Notes: generated by a model not told the origin, from the sequence alone. A DNA stretch of 33,944 bases from Aphanocapsa sp. GSE-SYN-MK-11-07L (GCA_019359715.1 JAHHGS010000124.1:1-33944); one strand, 5' to 3'; numbered from the stretch's first letter, positions 1 to 7,315 are shown. Translations and numbers: made by a program.

Positions 1-105
1 GTTGTTCAATGGGAGTGCCTTTCGGGTTCAGCGGTTGCAGGAGGGATGAATCGGATCCGCTTGATCCTCTCTTACAACCTGCTATCCGGCAAGCAAATCC
101 ATTAA
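1..105 (+). other. Short open frame running in from the left edge, unidentified
   Basis: Frame 1 is open from the window edge to a TAA at 103-105 (34 codons). Frame 2 is also open from the edge to a TGA at 47-49, which overlaps an ATG at 46-48 in frame 1 (ATGA overlap). Either could be the tail of a gene lying outside the window, or debris of the decayed LOG gene region that follows. I do not recognise the peptide from either frame, and nothing else in 1-150 looks like a gene. Confidence 0.2.
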
Positions 106-182
106 TCCTGGCAAGCTTGCACTTAGCTCCCCTATTGGTGCCAAATGTCTGTATACACAGCTACATATTTTAATGCGCTTAC

Positions 183-236
183 CCTGCGTAAATCACTGAT
201 GGATTTATTGCACTACCAGGTGGATTAGGAGCACTA
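183..236 (+). pseudogene. LOG-family gene, fragment 1 (PGG motif region)
   Basis: From 198 the frame reads DGFIALPGGLGAL, the conserved nucleotide-binding core of LOG/TIGR00730 proteins (cytokinin riboside 5'-monophosphate phosphoribohydrolase, formerly called lysine decarboxylase-like; family motif PGGxGTxxE). Just upstream, 184-201 reads LRKSLM in another frame. That resembles the RKxLM motif that normally lies about five residues before the core, so a small deletion or frameshift has occurred near 197-201 (a GATGG overlap). The frame enters the IS630 element at the TA at 235-236 and resumes after it at 1400. Family membership rests on motif recognition. The upstream half of the gene is not recognisable in 1-182. 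Confidence 0.72.
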
Positions 237-264
237 GTAGAGAAAGTAATAAATTATGCAACAT
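234..264 (+). repeat. Left terminal inverted repeat of the IS630 element
   Basis: Pairs with 1370-1400 in inverse orientation (26 of 31 positions). The outermost four bases are CTAG, including the duplicated TA target. The TAA stop codon of the transposase C-terminal frame (254-256) falls inside this repeat. Confidence 0.85.
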
Positions 265-928
265 AGTGCCCACCAAGTTTTAGGTCAGCATCTTGTTGGG
301 TGAACCTCCAATCAATGGTCTTTCTCAAGCGATTTCTGGGCATTTTCCAAGCGTTAACCTGGTCAACCAATTCGGTTTCCGTGGGAATTCTACGGTTGAG
401 GCATTGCTTGTCAAGAATGCCGATTTCAATCTCAGCCATGTTCAACCAACTTCCATGCTTGGGGGTGTAGTGAAACTGAACTCGGCGGAGTAACCTTTCT
501 GCCCGTTTGGCACCCAGAACATCCACGAAGGCACTTGCAAAGTGAATATTGAGGTTATCGACGACCAAATGCACGATTTTGGCATGACGATAGCGCCCTG
601 GCAAAAGGTGACGAATAAAGTGGACAAAGTCGGCTTTCTTGCGCTGACCGGTCACTTGAACCTGTCGCCACCCCGCCAGCGGTTCGACAGCAACAAACAG
701 ATTTCGCACCCCAATGCGTTCATACTCAAAGTCCATTTTGCGGCACCATTCAGGTTTGACCCCTAAGTCTGGACGCTATTGAGCTAACAACTGCTTACTC
801 TTTTCATCCACGCAAACGACGGGTTCCTCGACCCTGGAGGGACGCTCGTAGAGGTCAAGAACCTCATACATTCGCTCCCGATATTGAGCGGTGAGTTCGC
901 CAATACACCACATCGCTTTTAGCCAAGG
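254..928 (-). pseudogene. IS630-family transposase, C-terminal DDE part
   Basis: The minus-strand frame reads, from about 928 down, KPWLKAMWCIGEL, then VEEPVVCVDEKSKQLL with the first catalytic Asp, then an in-frame TAG at 776-778, then continues in the same frame through DFEYERIGVRNLF, VDNLNIH (second catalytic Asp) and HYTPKHGSWLNMAEIE (final catalytic Glu in the canonical W-L-N-x-x-E context). All DDE residues are therefore present, but a nonsense codon splits the domain after the first. The longest ATG-started piece is 254-736 (160 residues). The link to the N-terminal ORF also needs a one-base shift at the A8 run (938-945). Because a stop codon and a frameshift are both required, I call this copy dead. 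Confidence 0.85.
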
Positions 929-929
929 C

Positions 930-1358
930 TTACAGCGTTTTTTTTAGCACTTGACGGATGGTTGCCTGGCTGACGGTGCTTAACACCTTTGTTTGAGAGC
1001 GAACGACTTCGGTCAGGAAGGCTAAACTCCACTGTGAATAGCCCTGTGGCGGTTGACTGCAGGCTAGAGCAACACTCTCTGCTTCCGCTTTAGCGTCATA
1101 GTGCTTGGGTCGTCTAGGGCGCTTTTGGTCATCTAGCGCCTGTTCGAGTCCTCCCTTGAGATACCGTTGCCGCGTTCGCCAAATGCGGGTTCGCTCTAAA
1201 TTCAACACTTCAGCGATCTGGCAATCGGGTACGCCATGATCAAGGGCAAGCAGCATCTGAACTCGCTGTAGCAGCCGGACTGAGCAGAACCCAAGAGAAC
1301 CAATCGCTTGCAAACGCTCACGTTCTTTTGCAGTTAGGTGAATTTCAACTCGGCGCAT
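930..1358 (-). pseudogene. IS630-family transposase, N-terminal HTH part
   Basis: 142 codons on the minus strand from ATG at 1358. The product has the two-part helix-turn-helix DNA-binding region of IS630 transposases: LTAKERERLQAI, then a run around VPDCQIAEVLNLERTRIWRTRQRY, then a second HTH ending SQATIRQVLKKTL. The frame ends at TAA 930-932, just after an A8 homopolymer (plus-strand T run 938-945). Removing one A continues the frame into the KPWLKAMWCI segment of the catalytic part. Slippery A runs are used for programmed frameshifting in some IS elements, so this shift alone could be functional, but the downstream TAG is not explained that way. Confidence 0.85.
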
Positions 1359-1369
1359 AACCAGTTTAT

Positions 1370-1400
1370 ATGTTGCATAATTTCTTACTCAGTGTACTAG
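1370..1400 (-). repeat. Right terminal inverted repeat of the IS630 element
   Basis: Inverse partner of 234-264, ending in CTAG at 1397-1400. It starts 11 bp upstream of the transposase start codon at 1358, so it also forms the upstream flank where the transposase promoter would lie. Confidence 0.85.
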
Positions 1401-1417
1401 AAGAGTTTTGCGAAGTT
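1400..1417 (+). pseudogene. LOG-family gene, fragment 2 (six codons between two IS elements)
   Basis: Eighteen bases read GAA GAG TTT TGC GAA GTT = EEFCEV. Joined to fragment 1 across the IS630 element (one TA removed), the frame gives ALPGGLGALEEFCEV, matching the PGGxGTxxE core of LOG proteins, in which the Glu is the catalytic residue. Three bases (1418-1420) follow before the IS5 inverted repeat starts. The continuation, WTQLG, is found at 7317, nearly 6 kb away. Confidence 0.75.
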
Positions 1418-1420
1418 GGA

Positions 1421-1438
1421 TGAACCTATCCCACTAAT
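1421..1438 (+). repeat. Left terminal inverted repeat of IS5 element
   Basis: Perfect inverse match to 2281-2298. Seventeen of its bases also match, inverted, the right end of the second IS5 copy at 7299-7315. Confidence 0.9.
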
Positions 1439-1473
1439 GATATTATAGAGAGTGAAACGATCACTAAAAACCA

Positions 1474-1821
1474 ATGGCAGGACGATTTGAAGGATTGAGT
1501 GACTTGGAGTGGAAACTCTTCGCAGATCTGTTTCCAGAACCAGAAAAAAGAAGTAAAGGGATGCCCCATGCCCCCTTTCGATTCGTGATCAATACCTTGC
1601 TGTACATTCTCATTACCGGATGTCGCTGGTGCGATGTTCCAAGAGAGGGACAGTGGGCATCAAAAAGTAGTGCCCATCGATGGTTGAAACGTTGGTCTGA
1701 AGATGGCACCTTAGAGATTCTCGAGCACAGAGTCCTTAATCTCGCCCAAGAGAAGGGACTGATTCAGTGGGAGTATGGAGCCATAGACGGCTCTTTTTCC
1801 CCCTGGAAAGGGTGGGGGTGA
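1474..1821 (+). pseudogene. IS5-family transposase, N-terminal frame
   Basis: 115 codons: MAGRFEGLSDLEWKLFADLFPEPEKRS is the N-terminal DUF4096-type domain of IS5-group transposases, followed by VINTLLYILITGCRWCDVPR and the first catalytic Asp in GAIDGSFSPWKG. The frame ends at TGA 1819-1821, just after a T5C5 run (about 1796-1805). A one-base shift there turns the tail into PGKGGGEGVNYGHQGKGILIHLITDGNG, the expected family continuation, and joins the 1856-2293 frame. This may be a programmed frameshift or a mutation. Confidence 0.82.
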
Positions 1822-2293
1822 GGGGGTTAACTATGGACATCAAGGCAAAGGGATTTTGATTCATCTGATCACCGATGGCAATGGAATGCCCATGAGTGCT
1901 TGCACAACCCCGGCCAATGGAGATGAGCGTCAACAAGTATTACCCTTGTTAGACCGGATTAAAATTAGGACGGCTCCTGTGGGTAGACCCAAAAAACGCT
2001 TTAAGGTGATCGCAGCGGATAAAGGCTATGATGCCCGATGGCTGCGAGAAAAACTCCGCAAACGGGGAATACGAGGTCAGATCGCGAAGCGGCAACGGCG
2101 AGGCAACAAACCGCTAGGCAGACCGATTCAAATGTCCGTGCCACGGTTTCAGCAAGAGAGGTGTTTTGCTTGGCTCCAACGCAAGTATCGAAGATTGGTT
2201 GTTCGGTGGGAGCGACTTCCCTCCTGTTTCGATGCCTTTCTTCATCTATCTATCATTCACATCTGGCTCAATAAACTGATATTAGTGGGATAG
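1822..2293 (+). pseudogene. IS5-family transposase, C-terminal frame
   Basis: Continues from the frameshift near 1800. The first ATG-like start in the frame is at 1856. It contains HLITDGNGMPMSACTTPANGDE, then FKVIAADKGYDARWLRE with the second catalytic Asp (ADKGYD), and the C-terminal run MSVPRFQQERCFAWLQRKYRRL with the terminal Glu/Arg-Lys signature (YREK-like context) of IS4/IS5 DDE enzymes. It stops at TAG 2291-2293 inside the right inverted repeat, as is usual for these compact elements. The 107-codon remnant at 7003-7311 is a close relative. Confidence 0.82.
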
Positions 2294-2298
2294 GTTCA
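2281..2298 (-). repeat. Right terminal inverted repeat of IS5 element
   Basis: Perfect inverse of 1421-1438. The first 17 bases (2281-2297) recur identically at 7299-7315. Confidence 0.9.
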
Positions 2299-2364
2299 TT
2301 AGGTGCAACTTAGGAATTTGGTCTTGAAAGCTGATTTTTTGGCTCAAAATAACTTATCAATTTC

Positions 2365-2514
2365 TCAGCAAAAACTAAGCCGCTTGAAAAGTGATTCTGT
2401 GAAAAATGTTAGTGCTGCTCCCTTAGTGGTGTAGGAAACTTGAAGGGTGCGTAACATCAGTAGCTGACTTAAAGCCTCAGCATCTCTGAGTCGAGGGCGA
2501 GACAGGTCAGACAT
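2365..2514 (-). CDS. Small hypothetical ORF, 49 codons
   Basis: Minus-strand ATG at 2514 to TGA at 2365-2367, starting MSDLSRPRLRDAEALSQLLM and ending LFKRLSFC. It lies between the IS5 right end and the peptidase gene. No convincing Shine-Dalgarno sequence precedes it and I do not recognise the product. The regular amphipathic composition makes it look like a fragment of a real protein rather than random sequence, but this is weak evidence. The rest of 2299-2767 holds no other gene I can support, only the hairpin at 2642-2694. Confidence 0.25.
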   Translation of the reverse strand: MSDLSRPRLRDAEALSQLLMLRTLQVSYTTKGAALTFFTESLFKRLSFC

Positions 2515-2641
2515 AGGGTTGCTTGATGTTGAGGAACTTAAGTATCACATTGAATGCCCCTCTTCGCCATCCATGACGGATTATCAATCCCCTGATGGTA
2601 AATTGCTGACGACTTTTCTGCACCACTAAGGATTGCGAATT

Positions 2642-2694
2642 AATTAACCTGGAATATTTTTGGGGAAGTGCCGCAAAAATATTCCAGGTTAATT
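2642..2694. repeat. Perfect 21-bp inverted repeat with 11-nt loop
   Basis: Arms 2642-2662 and 2674-2694 are perfect inverse complements, with loop 2663-2673. The arms are A/T-rich (core CCTGGAATATTTTTG). The structure lies about 75 bp upstream of the C11 peptidase start. It could be a terminator for IS-derived transcripts, a cis-regulatory hairpin for the peptidase, or a miniature palindromic element. There is no U tract directly after either arm, which argues against a simple terminator. Confidence 0.85.
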
Positions 2695-2767
2695 TAATCC
2701 ATGACCCCAAGGGGTTTACCCTGACAACTGCTATTCTTTCTGACATATATTCTCTGGGGGAAACTCT

Positions 2768-5700
2768 ATGGACAGAGTAATTACGAATGATTTAGGCTTG
2801 CTGAGTGGTCAAACTACGCTTTCAAGCGGCTTGAGTCAGGGGGAGGAGATTCTTTACACTTTTCAAATTGGTCGTCAGGCTGGGTTTCAACATAGCGCCA
2901 GAATCACCTTTGATCATCTCAACGGGCAGGGGGATTTAGATTTATATCTGTTAGAAGCTGGATCGACCACACCGATCGCCCAATCCTCAACTAGTACGGA
3001 TAGGGAATCCATTCAATTTAACAATCTGGCAGCGGGCAGCTATACACTCCGGGTTATTGGCTATCAGGGTGTAACCGGCCAAAACCAAAGCGTGGCTGCA
3101 AATTCCTTCACCGTATCCGTTGCTGCCCCAGAACTAACGCCAATACCAGATACTGCTGGCAGCAGCTTTGCAACTGCAAAAGTGCTGGACGTTGCTACCA
3201 CCCGGTTTAACGGCTCTATTGATGTTGCCAATCAAACAGACTATTACCGCTTCAGTATGAGTGGTCTTGGCTTGAACTCCCATTACCTTAATACGCAGTA
3301 CGACCCTTCTGCTGGCACAGTTAACCTGCAACTCTTTGATGCTGCCCAGCAACCGATCGACCTTACCAATCGCCTGATCAACGTAGAACTTCCAGGTGAT
3401 CCTACGAAGTTTGTTGGGAACACCCAAATTAGCCTGGCGGGTTTAGCTGCTGGAGACTACTTTGTCACTGCTAGTAGTGCCAAGACGCTCAGCTACAAAC
3501 TGACGCTAGACGTGCCCCAAGTCACCCCCGATGCTTGGACAGTAATGACCTTCATAACTGCCTCTAACCTAGATCAAGCTGCCCCAGGCAACATTGAGCA
3601 AATGGAGGTTGTCCTCGATCAGGCACTCAACTCCGTGAATCTTTCTGTCCTCTGGGATCAAAGTTCAGTCCAGACATTATTCTTTCGTGACGGCAAAAAA
3701 GACCGAGATATTGTCCGCTACCCAACGCCCGGTCTGGCTGCATGGGGTGATGCTGGACAAGCCACACTGCGGGCAGGGCAAGCCAGTATTAAATTTTACC
3801 CGCAATCCAAAGGTAAAGATCCTGAGAGTAATGACCCCCGAATTGTCTCTCCCTTTACCCGATTAGGAGAAAAAGACACAGGAGATAGTGAATCCTTAAC
3901 TGACTTTGTACAATCGTCTGTCACCAATGCACCAGCCCAGAATTACGCTTTGGTGATGTGGGATCACGGCGGAGCTACAACTGGATTTAACCTTGACGAT
4001 CTAGATGTGGATGCCCAAGGGCAACGAATAAAGGAAACAAGGCTCACCACCTCAAAGTTGGTGAAGTCCCTAACCGACCTAAAAACCACAAACAGCATCA
4101 ACTTGAGCCTATTGGCATTTGATGAATGCCTCATGGCATCCACAGAAGTAGCTTACGAACTCCGCACCTTTACTCCGGTGATTGTGGCTTCGCAGGAGAC
4201 GATCTCAGGATCAGGTTACGACTACACTCAAGCATTTCAGGCGTTGATGGAAGCCAATCCCAGTGGTGTTACCAGCGCAGAGTTAGCAGAGTCCATTGTC
4301 ACAGGGTTCCAAGCTGTATATGGCCCTAAGGGGGAAAATCAAAAGAAGTCAAACACTCTATCAGCGATTGACACAGGTGAACTTCCAGGGCTGATTACCG
4401 CCATTCAAGGGTTTACGACAGCTACCAACGCTGCCACGAGTCAAGACTGGAGACTGATTGCTAGAGCTCGTTCCGCTACTAGAGGGTTTTACGACGATAG
4501 CCAGCGAGACTTAGGTTTCTTGATGCAGAACATTCAAGCCGAAACAGCTATCAGTGATCAGATTCGCACCGCCGCAGGAGAGGTAGTCGCTCAGCTTCAG
4601 CAAACCGTGTTTGACCAGACCGAAGCCTCGAAACGAACGACTCAAGGGCTACTCATTTTTCTACCCGAAAACACTAAAGCTTATCAGAACCAAAAAGATA
4701 ATTACATCACCAATCATAGTAATTTTGTCGATGCGACCCAATGGGACAAGTTTCTCGATGCGTTCTTCAAAAATACGGACACGACAGATACAAAAGATAG
4801 TGCCTTTGCCACAGCCACCCGTCCCACCGTGCCAGGAGACCCCTTAGATCCTAGTGGGCCATCATTCTATAACTTGCAAGCGGGAGGCTTGAATGTCCTG
4901 ACGGCGGATGCCTTCTTTGATGCTGTTGATTTTGAGGAAACAGAAGACCCGGATATTTATCCCTTTGCGATCGGGGCGACAGGAACCTTTCTCAATACCA
5001 TCGAACTATACTCTAGCAATCCTGATGCTACCTTCACCCTGAACCTATCGGATGACAGCAACAACTCACTGCGACAAATATCGGGCAAAGGCAACGTCAT
5101 CCTGAGTTTGCAAGACATTACAGCAGGAAGCTATGTCCTAAATGTATTGGCGGATCAAGATGTCTCAAATTATAGCCTCTATGTCAAAGCGCCCGGTTTC
5201 GACTCCAACCGCAAAACCTTTGTGGGCAACGATCAGTTTCAGTTCAATGGCTCCTTCCTGAAGGCAGCAGACGTTGACGAAAACGTTTTCTATACAGGGA
5301 ACCAACTTGTGGCTCCCACGGACGCTTGGTATGCCCAGGAAGATTGGTATACCTTGAGCCTACCCAGAACAGTTGACAGAGAGAATGAGCCCTTCGGAAC
5401 TCTGGCAATCTATTTAGCCGAAAGCAATCGTAGAGCTAGAGTTGATTTGTATGATAGCAATGGAAACCTGCGCGCCAGTAATCAAGGGTCAGGGAAGCTC
5501 AACATCACTTATGAACAATACTCTAACATCACTTACTACTTCAAGGTGTCTCGCTTAGAAGGTGATACTGCTCCCCTGGGCTATAGCTTTAGATTTGCCC
5601 CCTCAGAGAATACTCTTCCCAGGTTGAGCATCAGCAATGTAACCAATGACGGCCAAACCACTGGCTTGCTTGAGTGGGGCGGAAATCCAGAGTTTGCTGG

Positions 5701-6658
5701 TTTAGAGATTGCCCTCACCGACAAGAAGGTTCAGCCTTTCAATATTGATGAACTCGGTTTGATCGTCGTCGATGATGCCGAAGGGACAATCGAGGGCTTG
5801 AAACCAGGACAAGCAGGTTATGTAGAGGCGGCTCTGGAACGGGGGCGGACTATTTTCTCGGTATTGCCTGATAACTTTATCGAGCGCCCAACCCGAGTCA
5901 TTGATGGCTTTGCCGAAACCGATCGCTTCCTAGCCTTTTATCTGGTTAAAAATGGCACCCGTGATCAGGTATTGAGCAATCCGGCGTTAGAGAATCAGGT
6001 TCTGTTTGGCACAGCCTCGAATGGTCAAGATACGGGGGTTGTGACCTCAAATGCCCTGATCGGCGATCGTATTTCTGTGGAGTTCCAGGATAGCAGCACC
6101 TCTCCCTCAGCAACCCTATCGGTTTCACAGACGGATAGTTTGCGTCCGACCGGTTCAGACTTGCAAGATGGCTCCCAGCGAGAACTGATTGACCTGCGCG
6201 ATCTAACTGGCCGCACGGTGGAGCTTTCCTTCCCCGTTGTAGATAGTGAGGCATTCTTTAACAATACGGTCGGCTTCTATCAGATTGAGAATGAAGCCGG
6301 GGCGGTGCGGGATCCCCTGACAGGGGAGATCGTCAATCCAGGAGATATTACCTATGCAGCGGCCGCAATTCGTAACAACCAGCAGCTTGGCATCACCTTT
6401 GGGCAGTCTGACGCAGGTATCAGCCGGGATATTAGTGGCGGATTCTTATACGCTCCCTATATTATTGCTAATGACTCTTCTACAGATGAGCCTGATTCCA
6501 GTGATCCAGTTTACTTCGTCTACTTGGGAGCCAACCCTGATCGAACAGATCATGTGCGTCTGCTAGGCAACAACACGTGGGGATTTGAGGATCTTCCAAA
6601 CCTTGGTGATGCAGACTACAACGATATCGTGTTCCAGGCAAACATGAGTGTGAAATAG
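2768..6658 (+). CDS. Clostripain-family (C11) cysteine peptidase with PPC-like and DUF4114 domains
   Basis: 1296 residues. Two bacterial pre-peptidase C-terminal-like beta domains (about 5-115 and 127-250; GQGDLDLYLLEAG, AAGSYTLRVIGYQG) precede a C11 peptidase domain (about 255-640). The probable catalytic dyad is His400 (MWDHGGATTGF) and Cys454 (LLAFDECLMAS), 54 residues apart as expected for clostripain. More PPC-like beta domains follow (about 690-935), and the C-terminus carries the DUF4114 signature WGFEDLPNLGDADYNDIVF. Members of this type are usually exported and Ca-stabilised. No N-terminal signal peptide is visible, so a C-terminally directed route such as type I secretion is a plausible inference. 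The start is ATG 2768, with a G-rich stretch (about 2754-2760) as possible RBS. The gene stands alone between two same-direction IS5 copies, suggesting acquisition by transposition. Substrate unknown (clostripain-type enzymes cut after Arg/Lys). Confidence 0.85.
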   Translation: MDRVITNDLGLLSGQTTLSSGLSQGEEILYTFQIGRQAGFQHSARITFDHLNGQGDLDLYLLEAGSTTPIAQSSTSTDRESIQFNNLAAGSYTLRVIGYQGVTGQNQSVAANSFTVSVAAPELTPIPDTAGSSFATAKVLDVATTRFNGSIDVANQTDYYRFSMSGLGLNSHYLNTQYDPSAGTVNLQLFDAAQQPIDLTNRLINVELPGDPTKFVGNTQISLAGLAAGDYFVTASSAKTLSYKLTLDVPQVTPDAWTVMTFITASNLDQAAPGNIEQMEVVLDQALNSVNLSVLWDQSSVQTLFFRDGKKDRDIVRYPTPGLAAWGDAGQATLRAGQASIKFYPQSKGKDPESNDPRIVSPFTRLGEKDTGDSESLTDFVQSSVTNAPAQNYALVMWDHGGATTGFNLDDLDVDAQGQRIKETRLTTSKLVKSLTDLKTTNSINLSLLAFDECLMASTEVAYELRTFTPVIVASQETISGSGYDYTQAFQALMEANPSGVTSAELAESIVTGFQAVYGPKGENQKKSNTLSAIDTGELPGLITAIQGFTTATNAATSQDWRLIARARSATRGFYDDSQRDLGFLMQNIQAETAISDQIRTAAGEVVAQLQQTVFDQTEASKRTTQGLLIFLPENTKAYQNQKDNYITNHSNFVDATQWDKFLDAFFKNTDTTDTKDSAFATATRPTVPGDPLDPSGPSFYNLQAGGLNVLTADAFFDAVDFEETEDPDIYPFAIGATGTFLNTIELYSSNPDATFTLNLSDDSNNSLRQISGKGNVILSLQDITAGSYVLNVLADQDVSNYSLYVKAPGFDSNRKTFVGNDQFQFNGSFLKAADVDENVFYTGNQLVAPTDAWYAQEDWYTLSLPRTVDRENEPFGTLAIYLAESNRRARVDLYDSNGNLRASNQGSGKLNITYEQYSNITYYFKVSRLEGDTAPLGYSFRFAPSENTLPRLSISNVTNDGQTTGLLEWGGNPEFAGLEIALTDKKVQPFNIDELGLIVVDDAEGTIEGLKPGQAGYVEAALERGRTIFSVLPDNFIERPTRVIDGFAETDRFLAFYLVKNGTRDQVLSNPALENQVLFGTASNGQDTGVVTSNALIGDRISVEFQDSSTSPSATLSVSQTDSLRPTGSDLQDGSQRELIDLRDLTGRTVELSFPVVDSEAFFNNTVGFYQIENEAGAVRDPLTGEIVNPGDITYAAAAIRNNQQLGITFGQSDAGISRDISGGFLYAPYIIANDSSTDEPDSSDPVYFVYLGANPDRTDHVRLLGNNTWGFEDLPNLGDADYNDIVFQANMSVK

Positions 6659-6766
6659 TCTGTCAATAGGGTTCTAAAGGGATGGTTGCAGTAACTAAAT
6701 GGGGTAAGCCCCTGGCTTTGCCGGAGAGACTCCTAAAAGTTTGACTAAGTGAAGCAGTAGCAGAAT

Positions 6767-6817
6767 AATTCTCCTGGCAGAAAGCAGCCAAAATTTGCTT
6801 TCAGAGCAAGGAGAATT
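6767..6817 (+). promoter_or_regulatory. Hairpin pairing with the ribosome binding site of a small ORF
   Basis: AATTCTCCT (6767-6775) is the perfect inverse complement of AGGAGAATT (6809-6817), which is the Shine-Dalgarno region of the ATG at 6821. An inner stem GAAAGCA/TGCTTTC (6780-6786 with 6796-6802) stacks inside it. If transcribed, the RNA would hide the ribosome binding site. This arrangement is seen in regulated leaders and near the left ends of some insertion sequences. Function here is inferred. Confidence 0.5.
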
Positions 6818-6820
6818 GAA

Positions 6821-6931
6821 ATGGATTATCAAAAGTTAGGAGATTGCTGGCAAAAAAATTACCCGCTGGCTTCGACTACGCTCAGCCAGCCGTGCCCTGA
6901 GCGCAGTCGAAGGGCACGGCTCGAAGGGTAA
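6821..6931 (+). pseudogene. Small ORF (36 codons) truncated by a palindromic repeat, unidentified
   Basis: ATG 6821 follows a strong Shine-Dalgarno (AAGGAG, 6808-6813). The first 15 codons read MDYQKLGDCWQKNYP, after which the coding sequence is the palindromic repeat 6870-6921 and the frame ends at TAA 6929-6931. The good translation start joined to repeat-derived sequence suggests the 5' end of a lost gene, possibly of another transposable element. I do not recognise the family. The rest of 6659-7002 has no other supportable gene. Confidence 0.35.
6870..6921. repeat. Palindromic CTTCGACTNCGCTCAG-type repeat
   Basis: Arms 6870-6885 (CTTCGACTACGCTCAG) and 6897-6912 (its inverse, one mismatch) form one hairpin. 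A second, overlapping inverted repeat pairs GCCGTGCCC (6889-6897) with GGGCACGGC (6912-6920). The two stems share bases and are mutually exclusive. This short palindrome type is dispersed in many bacterial genomes as REP-like intergenic repeats (recalled, not searched). Confidence 0.75.
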
Positions 6932-7002
6932 AATCTTTCTAAGAAATCTCCTTAAATCACACTAAATGGAATTGCAAGTATCATGTAGTGTTTATCCCGA
7001 AG

Positions 7003-7315
7003 AGACCCAAGAAACGTTTTAAGGTGCTGGCGGCGGACAAAGGCTACGACGCAAAGTGGCTTAGGCAAGCCTTGCGTAGACGGGGGACACGGGGTCAGAT
7101 TGACAAGCGCCGATATCAGGGGAAGAACCCATTAGGCAGGCCCATTAAGATGTCTGTGCCTCGATTTCAGCAAGAACGATGTTTTGCTTGGCTCCAACGC
7201 AAGTATCGGCGATTGGTGGTGCGTTGGGAGCGTTTGACAGACTGCTTTGATGCCTTTCTGCACCTCGCCATCATTCACATCTGGGTCAATAAACTTACAT
7301 TAGTGGGATAGGTTC
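7003..7315 (+). mobile_element. IS5-family remnant (3' third of a second copy)
   Basis: From AGACCCAAG at 7003 to the right inverted repeat at 7299-7315, this is a close relative of 1985-2297 in the complete IS5 copy. The 5' two thirds, including the left repeat and first catalytic Asp, are missing. The encoded tail RPKKRFKVLAADKGYD to NKLTLVG ends at TAG 7309-7311. Many codons differ between the copies, so they are diverged relatives, not a recent duplication. Sequence immediately right of the repeat (7316 onward) is the C-terminal part of the LOG-family gene. Confidence 0.88.
7299..7315 (-). repeat. Right terminal inverted repeat of IS5 remnant
   Basis: ATTAGTGGGATAGGTTC, identical to 2281-2297. 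It marks the exact junction with the LOG gene fragment. Confidence 0.88.

Larger units (their letters stand above)
234..1400 (-). mobile_element. IS630-family insertion sequence (defective)
   Basis: The element is bounded by 31-bp imperfect terminal inverted repeats at 234-264 and 1370-1400 with five mismatches. The inner 14 positions, ending in TTATGCAACAT, match almost perfectly. Both ends carry CTAG, so the duplicated TA target typical of the IS630/Tc1 superfamily is at 235-236 and 1398-1399. The single minus-strand transposase gene is broken (see the two pseudogene entries). The element lies inside a LOG-family gene: its left flank and right flank join into one continuous reading frame when the element and one TA are removed. 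Confidence 0.88.
1421..2298 (+). mobile_element. IS5-family insertion sequence (full length, frameshifted)
   Basis: Bounded by perfect 18-bp terminal inverted repeats, TGAACCTATCCCACTAAT at 1421-1438 and its inverse at 2281-2298. It contains one transposase gene in two frames (1474-1821 and the continuation to 2293), with the stop codon inside the right repeat. Length (878 bp) and product organisation fit the IS5 family (IS427/IS1031-like small elements). No clear target duplication is seen directly around this copy. A TTGGA stretch left of it (1416-1420) recurs immediately right of the truncated second copy (7316-7320). Confidence 0.85.

Noticed and set aside
2507-2746. 79-codon minus-strand frame upstream of the peptidase
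   Set aside because: Much of it is produced by reading through the perfect palindrome 2642-2694, it has no ribosome binding site and no protein-like features.
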